This document shows positions 52,240-60,967 of a stretch of DNA of 64,000 bases, piece after piece. This stretch comes from Bog-756 sp963813525 (GTDB taxonomy: Bacteria; Actinomycetota; Acidimicrobiia; Acidimicrobiales; RAAP-2). The translations under genes were made by a program, and so were the position numbers. The notes under the pieces are model-generated. The model was not told the DNA's origin. It ran no database searches and worked only from the letters and a program-made list of their open reading frames with translations. The stretch lies in contig CAWEZI010000005.1 of the NCBI GenBank assembly GCA_963813525.1, forward strand, positions 1,798,001-1,862,000, in the 5' to 3' direction. The number at the start of each line of letters is the position of its first letter. The stretch's first letter is position 1.

Positions 52240-53129
52240 CGCCGGTAGGGATCGACGCGGTCACCGGCATGGTGGTGGTGGACAAGGAGGCCGGCTGGAC
52301 GTCCCACGACGTGGTGGCCCGCTGCCGGCGCATCTTCGGGCAGCGCCGGGTCGGACACGCCGGCACGCTCGATCCCGATGCCACCGGCGTGCTGCTGGTC
52401 GGGCTGGGTCGGGCCACCCGGCTGATGCGGTTCCTGACGGCGCTGCCCAAGACCTACCGGGCCGAGGTGGTGTTCGGGGTGTCTACCTCCACCCTCGACG
52501 CCTCCGGTGAGATCACCGCCACCTGGGACATGGAAGGGCTGGCCTTGGCCGACGTGCGGGAGGCGGCCCGGACGCTGACCGGTCCTATCGACCAGGTGCC
52601 CCCCATGGTGTCGGCGGTCAAGGTGGGCGGTCGCCGCCTCCACGCCCTGGCCCGCGAGGGCATCGAGGTCGAGCGGGCACCCCGACCGGTGACCGTCCAC
52701 CGCTTCGAGGTCTCGCCCGGCCTCACTCCTGGCGTCTTCCGCATAGAGGTCGAGTGCTCGTCGGGCACCTACGTCCGTGTCCTGGCCGCCGACCTCGGCC
52801 TGGCTTTGGGGGGCGGTGCCCACCTGCGGGATCTCCGGCGCCTGCGGATCGGGTCGTTCACCACCGACGAGGCCCGGGCGGTCGACCAGCTCACACCGGC
52901 GATGGTGCTCACACCGGCTCAGGCCGTGCGGGATCTCGACCAGGTGGAGGTGGCCGACGACGTGGCCAAGCTGGTGGCCCGGGGTCTGGCCCTCGACCGG
53001 GTCCCCCTGGGCGTGACCGGCGACGGGCCCTGGGGCCTGGTCGACGCCACCCACCGGCTGCTGGCCGTCTACGAGGCCACCCAGACCGACCGGATCCGCC
53101 CGGCCGTCGTGCTCGAAGCGGCCGGATGA
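52236..53129 (+). CDS. truB: tRNA pseudouridine(55) synthase TruB
   Basis: Converts uridine 55 in the T arm of tRNAs to pseudouridine. The catalytic Asp46 lies in VGHAGTLDPDATGVLLVGLG; KTYRAEVVFGVSTSTLDASG and the C-terminal PUA-like part (GAHLRDLRRLRIGSF) follow. The 297 residues are normal. It overlaps rbfA by 4 nt and is followed by ribF 61 bp on. Confidence 0.96.
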   Translation: MTPVGIDAVTGMVVVDKEAGWTSHDVVARCRRIFGQRRVGHAGTLDPDATGVLLVGLGRATRLMRFLTALPKTYRAEVVFGVSTSTLDASGEITATWDMEGLALADVREAARTLTGPIDQVPPMVSAVKVGGRRLHALAREGIEVERAPRPVTVHRFEVSPGLTPGVFRIEVECSSGTYVRVLAADLGLALGGGAHLRDLRRLRIGSFTTDEARAVDQLTPAMVLTPAQAVRDLDQVEVADDVAKLVARGLALDRVPLGVTGDGPWGLVDATHRLLAVYEATQTDRIRPAVVLEAAG

Positions 53130-53177
53130 GGTCGCTCCCGGGGTGGGCCGTCACCCCAGCCGTCGGGGCGGCCCAGG

Positions 53178-53183
53178 TAACCT
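53178..53183 (+). promoter_or_regulatory. -10-like element of ribF
   Basis: TAACCT followed by 7 nt and GTG 53191. There is no ribosome-binding site and no FMN riboswitch-like structure ahead of the gene. Confidence 0.4.
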
Positions 53184-53190
53184 TCCCCCG

Positions 53191-54156
53191 GTGATGGAGA
53201 TCGTGACCGACCCGTCGGCCTGTCGACCCCCCGCCGGGGGCACGGCGGTCACCATCGGGGCCTACGACGGGGTTCACCTCGGCCACCGGGCCCTGCTGGG
53301 CGAGCTTTCGGCCCGGGCCGCGGCCGACGGCCTGTCGACGGCGGTGGTCACCTTCGACCGCCATCCGGCCATGGTGGTGCGGCCCGAGTCGGCCCCCTGT
53401 CTTCTCTGTGATCTTCCCCAGCGGCTCGAGCTGCTCGAGTCGACCGGGGTGGACCTGGTGGTGGTGGTGCCCTTCGACCGGGAACGGGCCAACGAGACGG
53501 CGGAGGACTTCGTGACCCAGATCCTGGTCGAGGGACTCGACGCCCGACTGGTGGTGGTGGGCCAGGACTTCCACTTCGGCCACGGTCGCAAGGGGAACGT
53601 GGCCCTACTGGAGGAGATGGGGGCGGCGGCCGGGTTCGTCGTCGACGGGGTGTCCCTGACCGCTGACCGGCAGGGCGCCGACCGGCCCCGGGAGCCCATC
53701 TCCTCGACCCGGGTGCGCACGGCCCTGGCCGCCGGCCGGGTGGAGGAGGCCGCCGCCCTCCTCGGGCGGCCCCACCAGGTCCGGGGCGTGGTGGTGGCCG
53801 GCGACCAGCGGGGGGGGACCGAGCTCGGGTTCCCGACCGCCAACGTCGACGTCCCCGACGGGATCTGCCTGCCGGCGGCCGGCATCTACGCCGCCTGGTA
53901 CGAACGGCCGGACGGGAAGCGCCACCCCGCCGCCGTTTCGGTGGGCCGACGTCCCACCTTTTACGGAAGCGACGGTCCGCTGCTGGTCGAGGCCTTCCTG
54001 CTCGACTTCAGCGGCGACCTCTACGGGGAGGAGGCCCGGGTCTCGTTCGTCGCCCGCCTGCGCGACGAGGTGGCCTTCGACAGTGTGGATGCGCTGGTCG
54101 AGCAGATGGGGCGCGACGTCGAGCTCACCCGGAAGACGCTGGCCGCCTCGCCCTGA
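53191..54156 (+). CDS. ribF: Bifunctional riboflavin kinase / FAD synthetase
   Basis: Makes FMN and then FAD from riboflavin. The N-terminal adenylyltransferase domain has VTIGAYDGVHLGHRALL and REPISSTRVRTALAAG; the C-terminal flavokinase has GGTELGFPTANVDVPDG and GIYAAWYE with the conserved terminal helices. The frame is open further upstream; GTG 53191 (then ATG 53194) fits the family start and the TAACCT-N7 pattern, giving 321 residues. It ends 8 bp before the convergent acyl-CoA synthetase gene. Confidence 0.95.
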   Translation: MMEIVTDPSACRPPAGGTAVTIGAYDGVHLGHRALLGELSARAAADGLSTAVVTFDRHPAMVVRPESAPCLLCDLPQRLELLESTGVDLVVVVPFDRERANETAEDFVTQILVEGLDARLVVVGQDFHFGHGRKGNVALLEEMGAAAGFVVDGVSLTADRQGADRPREPISSTRVRTALAAGRVEEAAALLGRPHQVRGVVVAGDQRGGTELGFPTANVDVPDGICLPAAGIYAAWYERPDGKRHPAAVSVGRRPTFYGSDGPLLVEAFLLDFSGDLYGEEARVSFVARLRDEVAFDSVDALVEQMGRDVELTRKTLAASP

Positions 54157-54164
54157 CCGCGCCG

Positions 54165-56006
54165 CTATTCGGCGACTGCGCTGTCCTGGTCGCCGAGCAG
54201 CTCAGCCCGGAGCTCGCGCTTCAACACCTTGCCCGCCGGATTGCGGGGCAACGGATCCGACCGGAACCAGAAGCGGGAGGGCACGTTGAAAGCGGCCAGG
54301 CTCTCGCCCACGAATCGGGCCAGCTCGTCGGCTCCCACGCTCTCGCCCGGCCGCAACACCACCACCGCGCCGACCTCCTCCCCGAGCACGGGGTGGGGCA
54401 CGCCGATGACGGCGCAGTCGGCCACCGCCGGGTGGGCGAACAGGGCAGCCTCGACCTCGACGCAGTAGACGTTCTCCCCGCCGCGGATGATCATGTCCTT
54501 GGCCCGGTCCACGATGTGGACGAACCCCTCCTCGTCGATGCGGGCCACGTCCCCGGTGTGCAGCCATCCCCGGGTGAAGGAGGCCGCCGTCTCCTGGGGA
54601 CGGTTCCAGTACCCCCGGACCACGTTGGGTCCCTTGATCCAGAGCTCACCGGTCCGGGTGGGATCGGGGGACTGGTCAGCCGGCGGCTCGTCCCCCGCAT
54701 AGTCCTCGTCGACCACGGCGACGTCGCACACCGGGGCCGGCGGCCCCACGCTGTCGGGCTTGCGCACGTAGTCGTCGCCACTGTTCATGGTGGTCATGGC
54801 CGACGTCTCGGTGAGCCCGTACCCGTTGCCCGGTGCACCCCCGGGGAAGTGCTGCTTGATCCGCCGGACCAGGTCGGGCGGGCACGGCGCCCCGCCGTAG
54901 GAGATGGAGCGGACCGAGGAGGTGTCGCGGGTGGCGAAGGCGGGCGAGTCGATGACCTGCATGACCATGGCCGGAACCCCCCCGAAGATGGTGATGCGCT
55001 CGCGTTCGATGAGCTCGAGGGCCCGCTCCGGATTGAAGTGGTGCATCATGACCAGCTTGCCGCCGGCGGCGGTGTTGGACACCAGCACGGCGTGGCAGCC
55101 GGTGGCATGGAAGAGGGGGACCGAAAGGAGATTGGCGTTCTGGGTCCCTTCTCCGGCGCCGCCGACCGGCCCCGAGCGGCGCAGGGTCCCCATGGTGGCC
55201 ACGAAGAACAGGTTCATCAGGTTGGACACGCTGTTGCGGTGGGTGCCGACCGCCCCTTTGGGCCGGCCGGTGGTTCCCGACGTGTAGAAGATGGTGGCGT
55301 CGTCGTCGGGGTCGATTTGGACCTCGGGAAGGGTGTCGTACGGGCCGTGCGGCCCGGTGACGTCGGTGAAGGGGATGACCGGGAGGGGCGGCCCGTCCGT
55401 GCGGTCGACCTGGGCGCCGGTGGCCACCCGCCGGCCCCCGGCCGGGTCGTGCTCCTCGCAGCACACCACCATGACCCTCAGATCGGGAATGTCGTCGAGG
55501 TGGGGGAGGATCCGCTCCCGCCGCTCCTCGTCGACGAAGACCAGTGCGGTGCCGGAGTCGCTGAGCCCGTAGGCCAGCTCGGGCCCGGTCCACCAGGCAT
55601 TGAGGGGGACGACGACCGCCCCGACGGCGATCGAGGCCCAGAAGGCGATGACCCATTCGGGCAGGTTGCGCATGGCGATGGCCACCCGGTCCCCCTTGGT
55701 GATGCCGAACTGGTCGATGAGAGCGTGGGCCAGGGTGGCCACGGCCCGGTAGTGCTCGGCGAAGGTCAACCGCTCGTCCTCGTAGACGAGGAAGTCCTTG
55801 TCGCCGTGGAAGGCCGACATCTCGAGCACCGTCCGGAGGGTGGCCGGAGCGGACTTCCAGGTCCGGGTGGGAATGGACCGGATGACCAGGTCCTCCATCT
55901 CGAACGGCTGACCCGGGGCGGTGAGAGTGGCGGTGGCCTCGGCCCGGGTGGGTGGGGGCACGGATGCCGGGGTGGGCTCAGGCTCTGGTTCGGCCGGTTG
56001 GGCCAT
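54165..56006 (-). CDS. Acyl-CoA synthetase / class I adenylate-forming enzyme
   Basis: Activates a carboxylic acid as acyl-AMP and transfers it to CoA. The 613-residue protein has the ATP motif FYTSGTTGRPKGAVGTHR, NGYGLTETSAMTT, GWLHTGDVARIDEEGF, MIIRGGENVYCVEVEAAL and the catalytic lysine in NPAGKVLKREL. The first 35 residues are a Pro/Glu/Ala extension. The acid cannot be told from sequence; long-chain fatty acids are the usual guess, and the WS/DGAT gene 1.2 kb away would use acyl-CoA. It is convergent with ribF. Confidence 0.88.
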   Translation of the reverse strand: MAQPAEPEPEPTPASVPPPTRAEATATLTAPGQPFEMEDLVIRSIPTRTWKSAPATLRTVLEMSAFHGDKDFLVYEDERLTFAEHYRAVATLAHALIDQFGITKGDRVAIAMRNLPEWVIAFWASIAVGAVVVPLNAWWTGPELAYGLSDSGTALVFVDEERRERILPHLDDIPDLRVMVVCCEEHDPAGGRRVATGAQVDRTDGPPLPVIPFTDVTGPHGPYDTLPEVQIDPDDDATIFYTSGTTGRPKGAVGTHRNSVSNLMNLFFVATMGTLRRSGPVGGAGEGTQNANLLSVPLFHATGCHAVLVSNTAAGGKLVMMHHFNPERALELIERERITIFGGVPAMVMQVIDSPAFATRDTSSVRSISYGGAPCPPDLVRRIKQHFPGGAPGNGYGLTETSAMTTMNSGDDYVRKPDSVGPPAPVCDVAVVDEDYAGDEPPADQSPDPTRTGELWIKGPNVVRGYWNRPQETAASFTRGWLHTGDVARIDEEGFVHIVDRAKDMIIRGGENVYCVEVEAALFAHPAVADCAVIGVPHPVLGEEVGAVVVLRPGESVGADELARFVGESLAAFNVPSRFWFRSDPLPRNPAGKVLKRELRAELLGDQDSAVAE

Positions 56007-56041
56007 GGCTGCTCCTCTCTACGACGGCCACAGGGGACCGC

Positions 56042-56587
56042 TCAGGCCGAGTCGGTTCCGCAGAAGATGGTACGGCGGTAGTAGTCGAGCTCAGCCACGC
56101 TCTCGCGGATGTCGTCCATGGCCCGGTGGCCGCCGGCCTTGGGTGGGGCGCCGGCCAGAACCTTTGGATACCAGCGCCGGGCCAGCTCCTTGACCGTCGA
56201 GACATCGACCGAGCGGTAGTGCAGGTACTCCTCGATGGCGGGAAGCTGGGCGGCCAGGAAGCGACGGTCGGTGCCGATCGAGTTGCCGGCCAGGGGCACG
56301 GTGCGCGGGGAGGGCACGTGGGCTCGGATGAAGGCCAGGGTGGCATCACCGGCCTCCTCCAGGGTGACGGTGGACTTGGCGATCTCCTCCAACAGGCCGC
56401 TCTGGGTGTGCATCTTCCTGACGAAGTCGTCCATGGCCGCCAGGCGCTCGGGGGGGACGGCCACCACCAGGTCGGGGCCCTCGGCCACGATGCCGAGGTC
56501 GTCGTCGGTGACCAGCGTGGCCACCTCGACGATGACGTCTTTTTGGACGTCGAGCCCGGTCATCTCCAGATCCATCCACACCAGCAC
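56042..56587 (-). CDS. orn: Oligoribonuclease
   Basis: DEDDh 3'-5' exonuclease that degrades short RNA products such as pGpG and nanoRNA. The acidic residues are visible in VWMDLEMTGLD, the central segment GNSIGTDRRFL and HRAMDDIRESV. The frame is open upstream, but GTG 56587 gives the universal start and lies 7 nt after a TAGCGT box on the minus strand, for a normal 181-residue enzyme. It is upstream of and on the same strand as the acyl-CoA synthetase gene, and divergent from dut. Confidence 0.95.
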   Translation of the reverse strand: MLVWMDLEMTGLDVQKDVIVEVATLVTDDDLGIVAEGPDLVVAVPPERLAAMDDFVRKMHTQSGLLEEIAKSTVTLEEAGDATLAFIRAHVPSPRTVPLAGNSIGTDRRFLAAQLPAIEEYLHYRSVDVSTVKELARRWYPKVLAGAPPKAGGHRAMDDIRESVAELDYYRRTIFCGTDSA

Positions 56588-56594
56588 CCGGGTG

Positions 56595-56600
56595 ACGCTA
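56595..56600 (-). promoter_or_regulatory. -10-like element of orn
   Basis: TAGCGT on the minus strand, then 7 nt, then the GTG start. No ribosome-binding site is present; leaderless. Confidence 0.45.
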
Positions 56601-56731
56601 CCGGATGGCCGACCATCTGTTTGACGGCTGGGTGACCGTCGATCAGCACGGCGTGCGGTTGGAAAAACTCTCATGGTGGTCGACCGGGGCGTTGCGCTAG
56701 CGTCCTCAACAATCGAGCGGAGGAGCCCGGC

Positions 56732-57241
56732 GTGTCCACGGCATCACAGAGCGACGTCGAGACAGTTTCTGCCGCTGGTCGAGCCGCGTCCCAGCAACCG
56801 GGGACGATGTCGGTGCCGGTGGTCCGTCTCGATCCCGACCTCCCCCTTCCGGGCTACGCCCGCCCGGGCGATGCCGGTGCCGACCTGGTGGCTCGGACCG
56901 ATGTCACCCTAGAGGCTGGCGGTGGCCGTGCCCTGGTGCCCACCGGTGTGGCCGTGGCCATTCCGGACGGCTGGGCGGGCTTCGTCCAGCCCCGAAGCGG
57001 ATTGGCGCTCCGCTACGGCGTCACCTGCCTCAACACCCCGGGTCTCATCGATGCGGGGTACCGGGACGAGCTCTGCGTCCTGCTGGTCAACACCGACCCG
57101 GTGACGGCCTACGACATCCACCGAGGGGACCGGATCGCCCAGCTGGTCATCCAGAGGGTCGAATCGGTTGCCTTCGTCCCGGTGACCGAGCTGCCCGACT
57201 CGGCCAGGGGACTCGGCGGCTTCGGGTCGACGGGTCGCTAG
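56732..57241 (+). CDS. dut: Deoxyuridine triphosphatase
   Basis: Hydrolyses dUTP to dUMP, keeping uracil out of DNA and supplying dTMP synthesis. All five trimeric-dUTPase motifs are present: PGDAGADL, PRSGLALRYGV, GLIDAGYRDEL, RGDRIAQLVIQ and RGLGGFGSTG. GTG 56732 has GGAGGAG upstream; it adds 25 residues of extension before the usual MSVPVVRLDPDLPLP. The WS/DGAT gene begins 6 bp after the stop. Confidence 0.96.
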   Translation: MSTASQSDVETVSAAGRAASQQPGTMSVPVVRLDPDLPLPGYARPGDAGADLVARTDVTLEAGGGRALVPTGVAVAIPDGWAGFVQPRSGLALRYGVTCLNTPGLIDAGYRDELCVLLVNTDPVTAYDIHRGDRIAQLVIQRVESVAFVPVTELPDSARGLGGFGSTGR

Positions 57242-57246
57242 CGCCG

Positions 57247-58767
57247 ATGGAACGGTTGTCCGGACTGGACGGAGGGTTTGCCTCCCTCGAGTCACCCACC
57301 TCCCACCTGCACATTCTCGGTGCGCTGATCTTCGATCCCGGAGAAGTCAGGGGAGAGGTCGACTTCTGGCGGATCAGGGAACTGGTGGCCGAGAGGCTCA
57401 ACCGGGTGCCGCCGTTCCGCCAACGGCTGGTCGAGGTTCCCTTCGGGTTGCAGCACCCGGCCATGGTGGACGATCCCGACTTCGACATCGACTATCACGT
57501 GCGTCGGGTCTGCCTCCCCGAACCCGGCGGTCTCTGCGAGCTCGAGGACCTGGTGGCCGACGTGGCATCGCGACCGCTCGACCGGGACCGCCCGTTGTGG
57601 GAGTTCCACGTGGTCGAAGGATTGAGCGGGGGCCGGCTGGCACTCGTCCCCAAGGTGCACCACACCATCCTGGACGGCGTGTCCGGTGCGGAGGTGATGG
57701 CCGCCTTCTTCGATCTGTCGCCCATCCCCGCCCCCCGGCCCTTGTTCGGCGGTCACCGATCCCGAAGGAGCCAACCGGAGGACGGGGAGCGACCGGTGCG
57801 GGCAGCAGCGCCGGTGGGGCGGGGGACCGATCCCACCTGGTCGCCCGATCCCCTGCCGGGGGGCGGGGAACAGCTGCGCAGCGTGCTCGGGTCCCTCCCC
57901 GGCCAGGCCGACACGCTGGTACGTACGCTGTCCCGCACGTTCAAAGGAGCGCGGGGTCTGGGTGGCCGCGTGCGTCAAGGTGGCGAGAGCGCGCCGCCGT
58001 CACCCTTCGTCGCACCTCATACCTCGATCAACCGGGCCATTTCCGCCCACCGACGGGTGGCCTTTGCCGAGCTCCCGTTGGAGGAGGTGCGCCGGATCCG
58101 CCAGGTCCTCGGCGGAACGACCAACGACGTCGTGCTGACGGTGACGGCCGGGGCCCTGCGCCGCTTCTTCGATCAGCGCCACGAGGGGCTGGGGAAGCCC
58201 CTGGTGGCACTGGTGCCGGTGTCGGTGCGCAGCCCGTCGGAACGCACTGCGCTGGGGAACCGGGTGTCGGCCATGCTGGTCTCGCTGGCCGATGGGATCG
58301 AGGACCCGGCGGAGCGGCTGGCCCACATCACCGAAGAGACGAAGACGGCCAAGGAGCAGGACCGGCAGCTGGGGCCGGTGTTCGCCGGATGGGCCCAGAC
58401 GCTGGTGCCGGCGGTGGCGTCCCGACTGACCCGCCTGGTGACCAATCTCCGCCTCTTCGATCACATGGGGCCGTTGTTCAACGTGATCGTCTCCAACGTG
58501 CCCGGTCCTGACGTCCCCCTTTACATGGCCGGCGCCCGGATGGTGGCCATGTACCCGATCGGTCCGATCATCGAAGGGGTCGGTGTCAACGTCACGGTGT
58601 TCTCGTATCTGGACTCGGTGTTCGTCGGGGTGCAGGGCTGCCGCGAGTTGGTACCGGACATCGACGTGATCGCCACCGGCATGCGGGGCTCGCTCGACGA
58701 ATTGATGCGAGCGGTCAACCGCCGGCTCCGCCCGGTTCCGTGGTGGCATGGAGAACTCCCTGCCTGA
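57247..58767 (+). CDS. Wax ester synthase / diacylglycerol acyltransferase (WS/DGAT) family
   Basis: Joins acyl-CoA with a long-chain alcohol or diacylglycerol to make storage lipid. The 506-residue protein starts MERLSGLDGGFASLESPTSH, carries the active-site motif HHTILDGVSG, then NDVVLTVTAGALRRFF and NVIVSNVPGPDVPLYMAGA, all diagnostic. It lies 6 bp after dut on the same strand. Such genes are frequent in actinobacteria, often in several copies; which acceptor is used cannot be told. Confidence 0.93.
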   Translation: MERLSGLDGGFASLESPTSHLHILGALIFDPGEVRGEVDFWRIRELVAERLNRVPPFRQRLVEVPFGLQHPAMVDDPDFDIDYHVRRVCLPEPGGLCELEDLVADVASRPLDRDRPLWEFHVVEGLSGGRLALVPKVHHTILDGVSGAEVMAAFFDLSPIPAPRPLFGGHRSRRSQPEDGERPVRAAAPVGRGTDPTWSPDPLPGGGEQLRSVLGSLPGQADTLVRTLSRTFKGARGLGGRVRQGGESAPPSPFVAPHTSINRAISAHRRVAFAELPLEEVRRIRQVLGGTTNDVVLTVTAGALRRFFDQRHEGLGKPLVALVPVSVRSPSERTALGNRVSAMLVSLADGIEDPAERLAHITEETKTAKEQDRQLGPVFAGWAQTLVPAVASRLTRLVTNLRLFDHMGPLFNVIVSNVPGPDVPLYMAGARMVAMYPIGPIIEGVGVNVTVFSYLDSVFVGVQGCRELVPDIDVIATGMRGSLDELMRAVNRRLRPVPWWHGELPA

Positions 58768-58839
58768 ACGTGTCCGGTGGTTTGACCTGGCCGGAGTGGG
58801 GTAGGCGTCATCCGCCTGCTGCTAGTGTTTAGCCCTTAC

Positions 58840-58912
58840 GCGGACGTGGCTCAGTTGGTAGAGCATCACCTTGCCAAGGTGAGGGTCGCGGGTTCGAATC
58901 CCGTCGTCCGCT
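58840..58912 (+). tRNA. tRNA-Gly (anticodon GCC)
   Basis: A complete cloverleaf can be drawn: acceptor GCGGACG with CGTCCGC, D arm with AGTTGGTAGA, anticodon stem TCACC/GGTGA around loop TTGCCAA (anticodon GCC), and T arm GCGGGTTCGAATCCCGT. The CCA end is not encoded. A TAGTGT hexamer lies 12 bp before it. Downstream the character of the DNA changes, so it may mark the edge of an integrated segment. Confidence 0.95.
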
Positions 58913-59017
58913 CGAGAGAAGGACCAGGTCACGGCGATGTGAGAGGCCTGAATTCGGGCCTTGGTGTGCTCTTCGATCTCGGGATTACCACATCCCTACC
59001 ACTATTTATTCGCGTTT

Positions 59018-59098
59018 TTTCGGCATTCGGTCGTTGACCCGTTTATTTTGCAGGTGAGGGTCAACGGTACGGATCCGAAGGTTTCGGAATTCGGTCGT
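59018..59098. repeat. Direct and inverted repeats after the tRNA
   Basis: TTTCGGCATTCGGTCGT (59018-59034) and TTTCGGAATTCGGTCGT (59082-59098) are 17-bp direct repeats with one mismatch. Between and overlapping them is the inverted repeat CGTTGACCC (59032-59040) and GGGTCAACG (59058-59066), perfect 9-bp arms with a 17-bp spacer. The 259-bp stretch from the tRNA to the PPOX gene holds no gene. Candidate recombination or regulator site. Confidence 0.6.
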
Positions 59099-59171
59099 GA
59101 CAGAGGTATGCACCTCAAAGCCTCACTCATCGACACGCCGAAGATTGCGGTTTGGATCAGGAGGGACCGCT

Positions 59172-59609
59172 ATGACGACACTTCAGGATGCGATCAATAC
59201 TGCTGGTCAGGATCAGTATCTGGCCGTCGTGTCAACGTTACGTGCTGATCAGACGATCCAGTCCTCCGTCGTCAATGCGGGCATTCTTGCTCATCCGATC
59301 ACGAGTGTCGACGTTGTCGGTTTCGTTACATACGGCAAGACGAAGCTGGCCAACCTTCGTGTTCGACCTCAGCTGTGCATCACCTTTCGGGCTGGCTGGC
59401 AATGGGTGGCCGTCGAAGGCAGGGCCGAGTTGATCGGACCCGACGACGCGCTGCCGGCTATCGACGCCAATACGCAGCGCCTGCTTCTGCGAAAAGTGTT
59501 TACTGCGGCAGGTGGTAGTCACGACGACTGGGATGAGTACGATCGCACGATGGTTGAACAGAGACGCACAGCGGTGCTCGTGAGTCCTTCGAGGATTTAC
59601 AGCAACTGA
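59172..59609 (+). CDS. PPOX-class flavin/F420-binding protein (pyridoxamine 5'-phosphate oxidase-like)
   Basis: A 145-residue split-barrel protein of the family often annotated as PPOX-class F420-dependent oxidoreductase. VVNAGILAHPITSVDVVGFV, YGKTKLANLRVRPQLCITF and WQWVAVEGRAELIG match the pattern in which the RxRP-type loop binds the cofactor phosphate. AGGAGGGA stands before the ATG. Codon use is less GC-biased than in the genes before the tRNA. A second copy begins at 63803, with related upstream sequence. Substrate unknown. Confidence 0.82.
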   Translation: MTTLQDAINTAGQDQYLAVVSTLRADQTIQSSVVNAGILAHPITSVDVVGFVTYGKTKLANLRVRPQLCITFRAGWQWVAVEGRAELIGPDDALPAIDANTQRLLLRKVFTAAGGSHDDWDEYDRTMVEQRRTAVLVSPSRIYSN

Positions 59610-59733
59610 CCCTCATCGGTCCTCTGTGTCCATCCCTGTTCGCGATGCGCAGCGGGCGCATCGAAGGAAGTCAATTCTGGCGGAGGCAGGTGCGCATATG
59701 ACACCACGGAGCCCCCTATGGCAGAGTGACGCC

Positions 59734-60165
59734 ATGAACAAGCGAGAACTGGCGAAGGCGGTCGCCGTCCAAGCGGACATTGACCTGAAGACGGTCACAG
59801 CCGTGCTCGACGGCTTCACCGACGTCGTCACGACCGTCGTCTCAAAGGGAGAACCGGTCGCCATCTCCGGCTTCGCCAAGTTCGCCAAGGTCGAGAGGCC
59901 GGCCCGTTTGGGCCGTAATCCGGCGACGGGGGAGCAGATCCGGATCAAGGCGTCGAAAAAAGCCAGGATCACACCGGTGAAAGCCTTCAAGGACGCCGTT
60001 ATGGTGCCAAGTGGAGCTCCCAAACTGAAGAAGGGCGTCTACCCCACCCACGAGGCCGCAGTGAAGGAGGCGGGTACGGCCACGGATGCGCCGACCCGGC
60101 GAGCACCGGCCAAGAAGGCTGCTACCACCCGTCGGTCGCCCGCCAAAACGGCTGGGCGCCGCTGA
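59734..60165 (+). CDS. HU-family DNA-binding protein with a basic C-terminal tail
   Basis: Nucleoid-associated protein. MNKRELAKAVAVQADIDLKT begins the HU fold; GFAKFAKVERPARLGRNPAT is the DNA-binding arm region. The last 45 or so residues (PTRRAPAKKAATTRRSPAKT) are a Lys/Arg/Ala/Pro tail like the one in mycobacterial HupB. The frame is open upstream from 59626, but ATG 59734 gives the family start (143 residues). As it lies in the accessory region it may be an extra HU rather than the main one. Confidence 0.86.
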   Translation: MNKRELAKAVAVQADIDLKTVTAVLDGFTDVVTTVVSKGEPVAISGFAKFAKVERPARLGRNPATGEQIRIKASKKARITPVKAFKDAVMVPSGAPKLKKGVYPTHEAAVKEAGTATDAPTRRAPAKKAATTRRSPAKTAGRR

Positions 60166-60437
60166 GACTGTTCTCGTCACCTCTTGGCTGATGAGGGCCA
60201 CCATCTGACTGAAGCTGACCCACCACCGGTGGCCGCACCGGTCCGGCGGGCCGCGCCATCTGCCCGTCAAGGGTGGATTTGTGGCCCAGCGGGGCCTCCG
60301 AGGTGTTTGGCCAGCCAGTCGCCGGGGGTGTCCCACCTAACCGGTGTGTCCTCAACAGGCGGTCGGGGACAGTCGAAGAGCGGGATGCGGCCGGGTTATC
60401 GGGATGGTCCGTGGCTAAAGATATCGCGCCCTGATGG
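60166..60437. other. Spacer after the HU gene, no gene seen
   Basis: About 270 bp without a convincing open frame on either strand. It has several interrupted short frames and could be the decayed remains of an insertion element, but no terminal repeats or transposase motifs can be shown. Confidence 0.4.
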
Positions 60438-60950
60438 TCATCGGGTTGCGACGTAGAGCGTCTGGGCACCGTGGCCCACGAGGCGCTCTCGGTCGAACAA
60501 CTGCGATGTCGCGAGCCCGAACCCGAGTCGGTCGATGCGAGTACGCGCGTCCAAGCAGATCCACTCCCCGGACGGGATCGCCTCGAGATGGACCGTGAGG
60601 TCCATGTTGATAAACAAACACCGGTCGAGTGGAAGCACGCTCGAGACGCCATTGCCCGAGCCGGCAACAACCATCACCCGTTGCAGTCCGGTCGGTTCTT
60701 CGTCGGGCAGAAGCAGATAGCGCATCCGTCCCCAGATGGTCGCTGGCCCAGCATCGGCCCAATCGCCGGTGACGTGTCGCCACTCGAGCGAGTGAAAGTA
60801 GCCGCCGCCCCGGCCGGGCCGCAGATGGCCCGCATTTTCCCCAACAGCACTGATGGGCACTATACGGGACCTCGGCCAATAACGCACCGCTCGACCGATG
60901 ACGTCAGATCCTTTTGGGTGAATGTCGGGTCCGATAGCGTGTTTGGGCAA
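60438..60950 (-). CDS. Acyl-CoA thioesterase-like protein, apparently lacking its N-terminal half
   Basis: The segment SVLPLDRCLFINMDLTVHLE with GEWICLDARTRIDRLGFGLA resembles the C-terminal hotdog domain of TesB-type thioesterases, as does GRMRYLLLPDEEPTGLQR. The whole open frame has 170 residues, where the family has about 260 to 290, and the first 20 residues look unrelated. The TTG start is only 17 bp from the divergent universal stress protein gene. Most likely a 5'-truncated remnant left by rearrangement; a functional single-domain protein is possible. Confidence 0.5.
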   Translation of the reverse strand: MPKHAIGPDIHPKGSDVIGRAVRYWPRSRIVPISAVGENAGHLRPGRGGGYFHSLEWRHVTGDWADAGPATIWGRMRYLLLPDEEPTGLQRVMVVAGSGNGVSSVLPLDRCLFINMDLTVHLEAIPSGEWICLDARTRIDRLGFGLATSQLFDRERLVGHGAQTLYVATR

Positions 60951-60967
60951 GAGGCCAGGAGGTGGAC

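Noticed and set aside
53130..53190. FMN riboswitch before ribF
   Set aside because: The spacer is only 61 bp and lacks the conserved helices; ribF seems to have a leaderless start instead.
58890..58912. tRNA 3' end as an attachment site with a second copy downstream
   Set aside because: I looked for a repeat of the T-arm and acceptor sequence up to 64000 and saw none; the far end may be outside the window.
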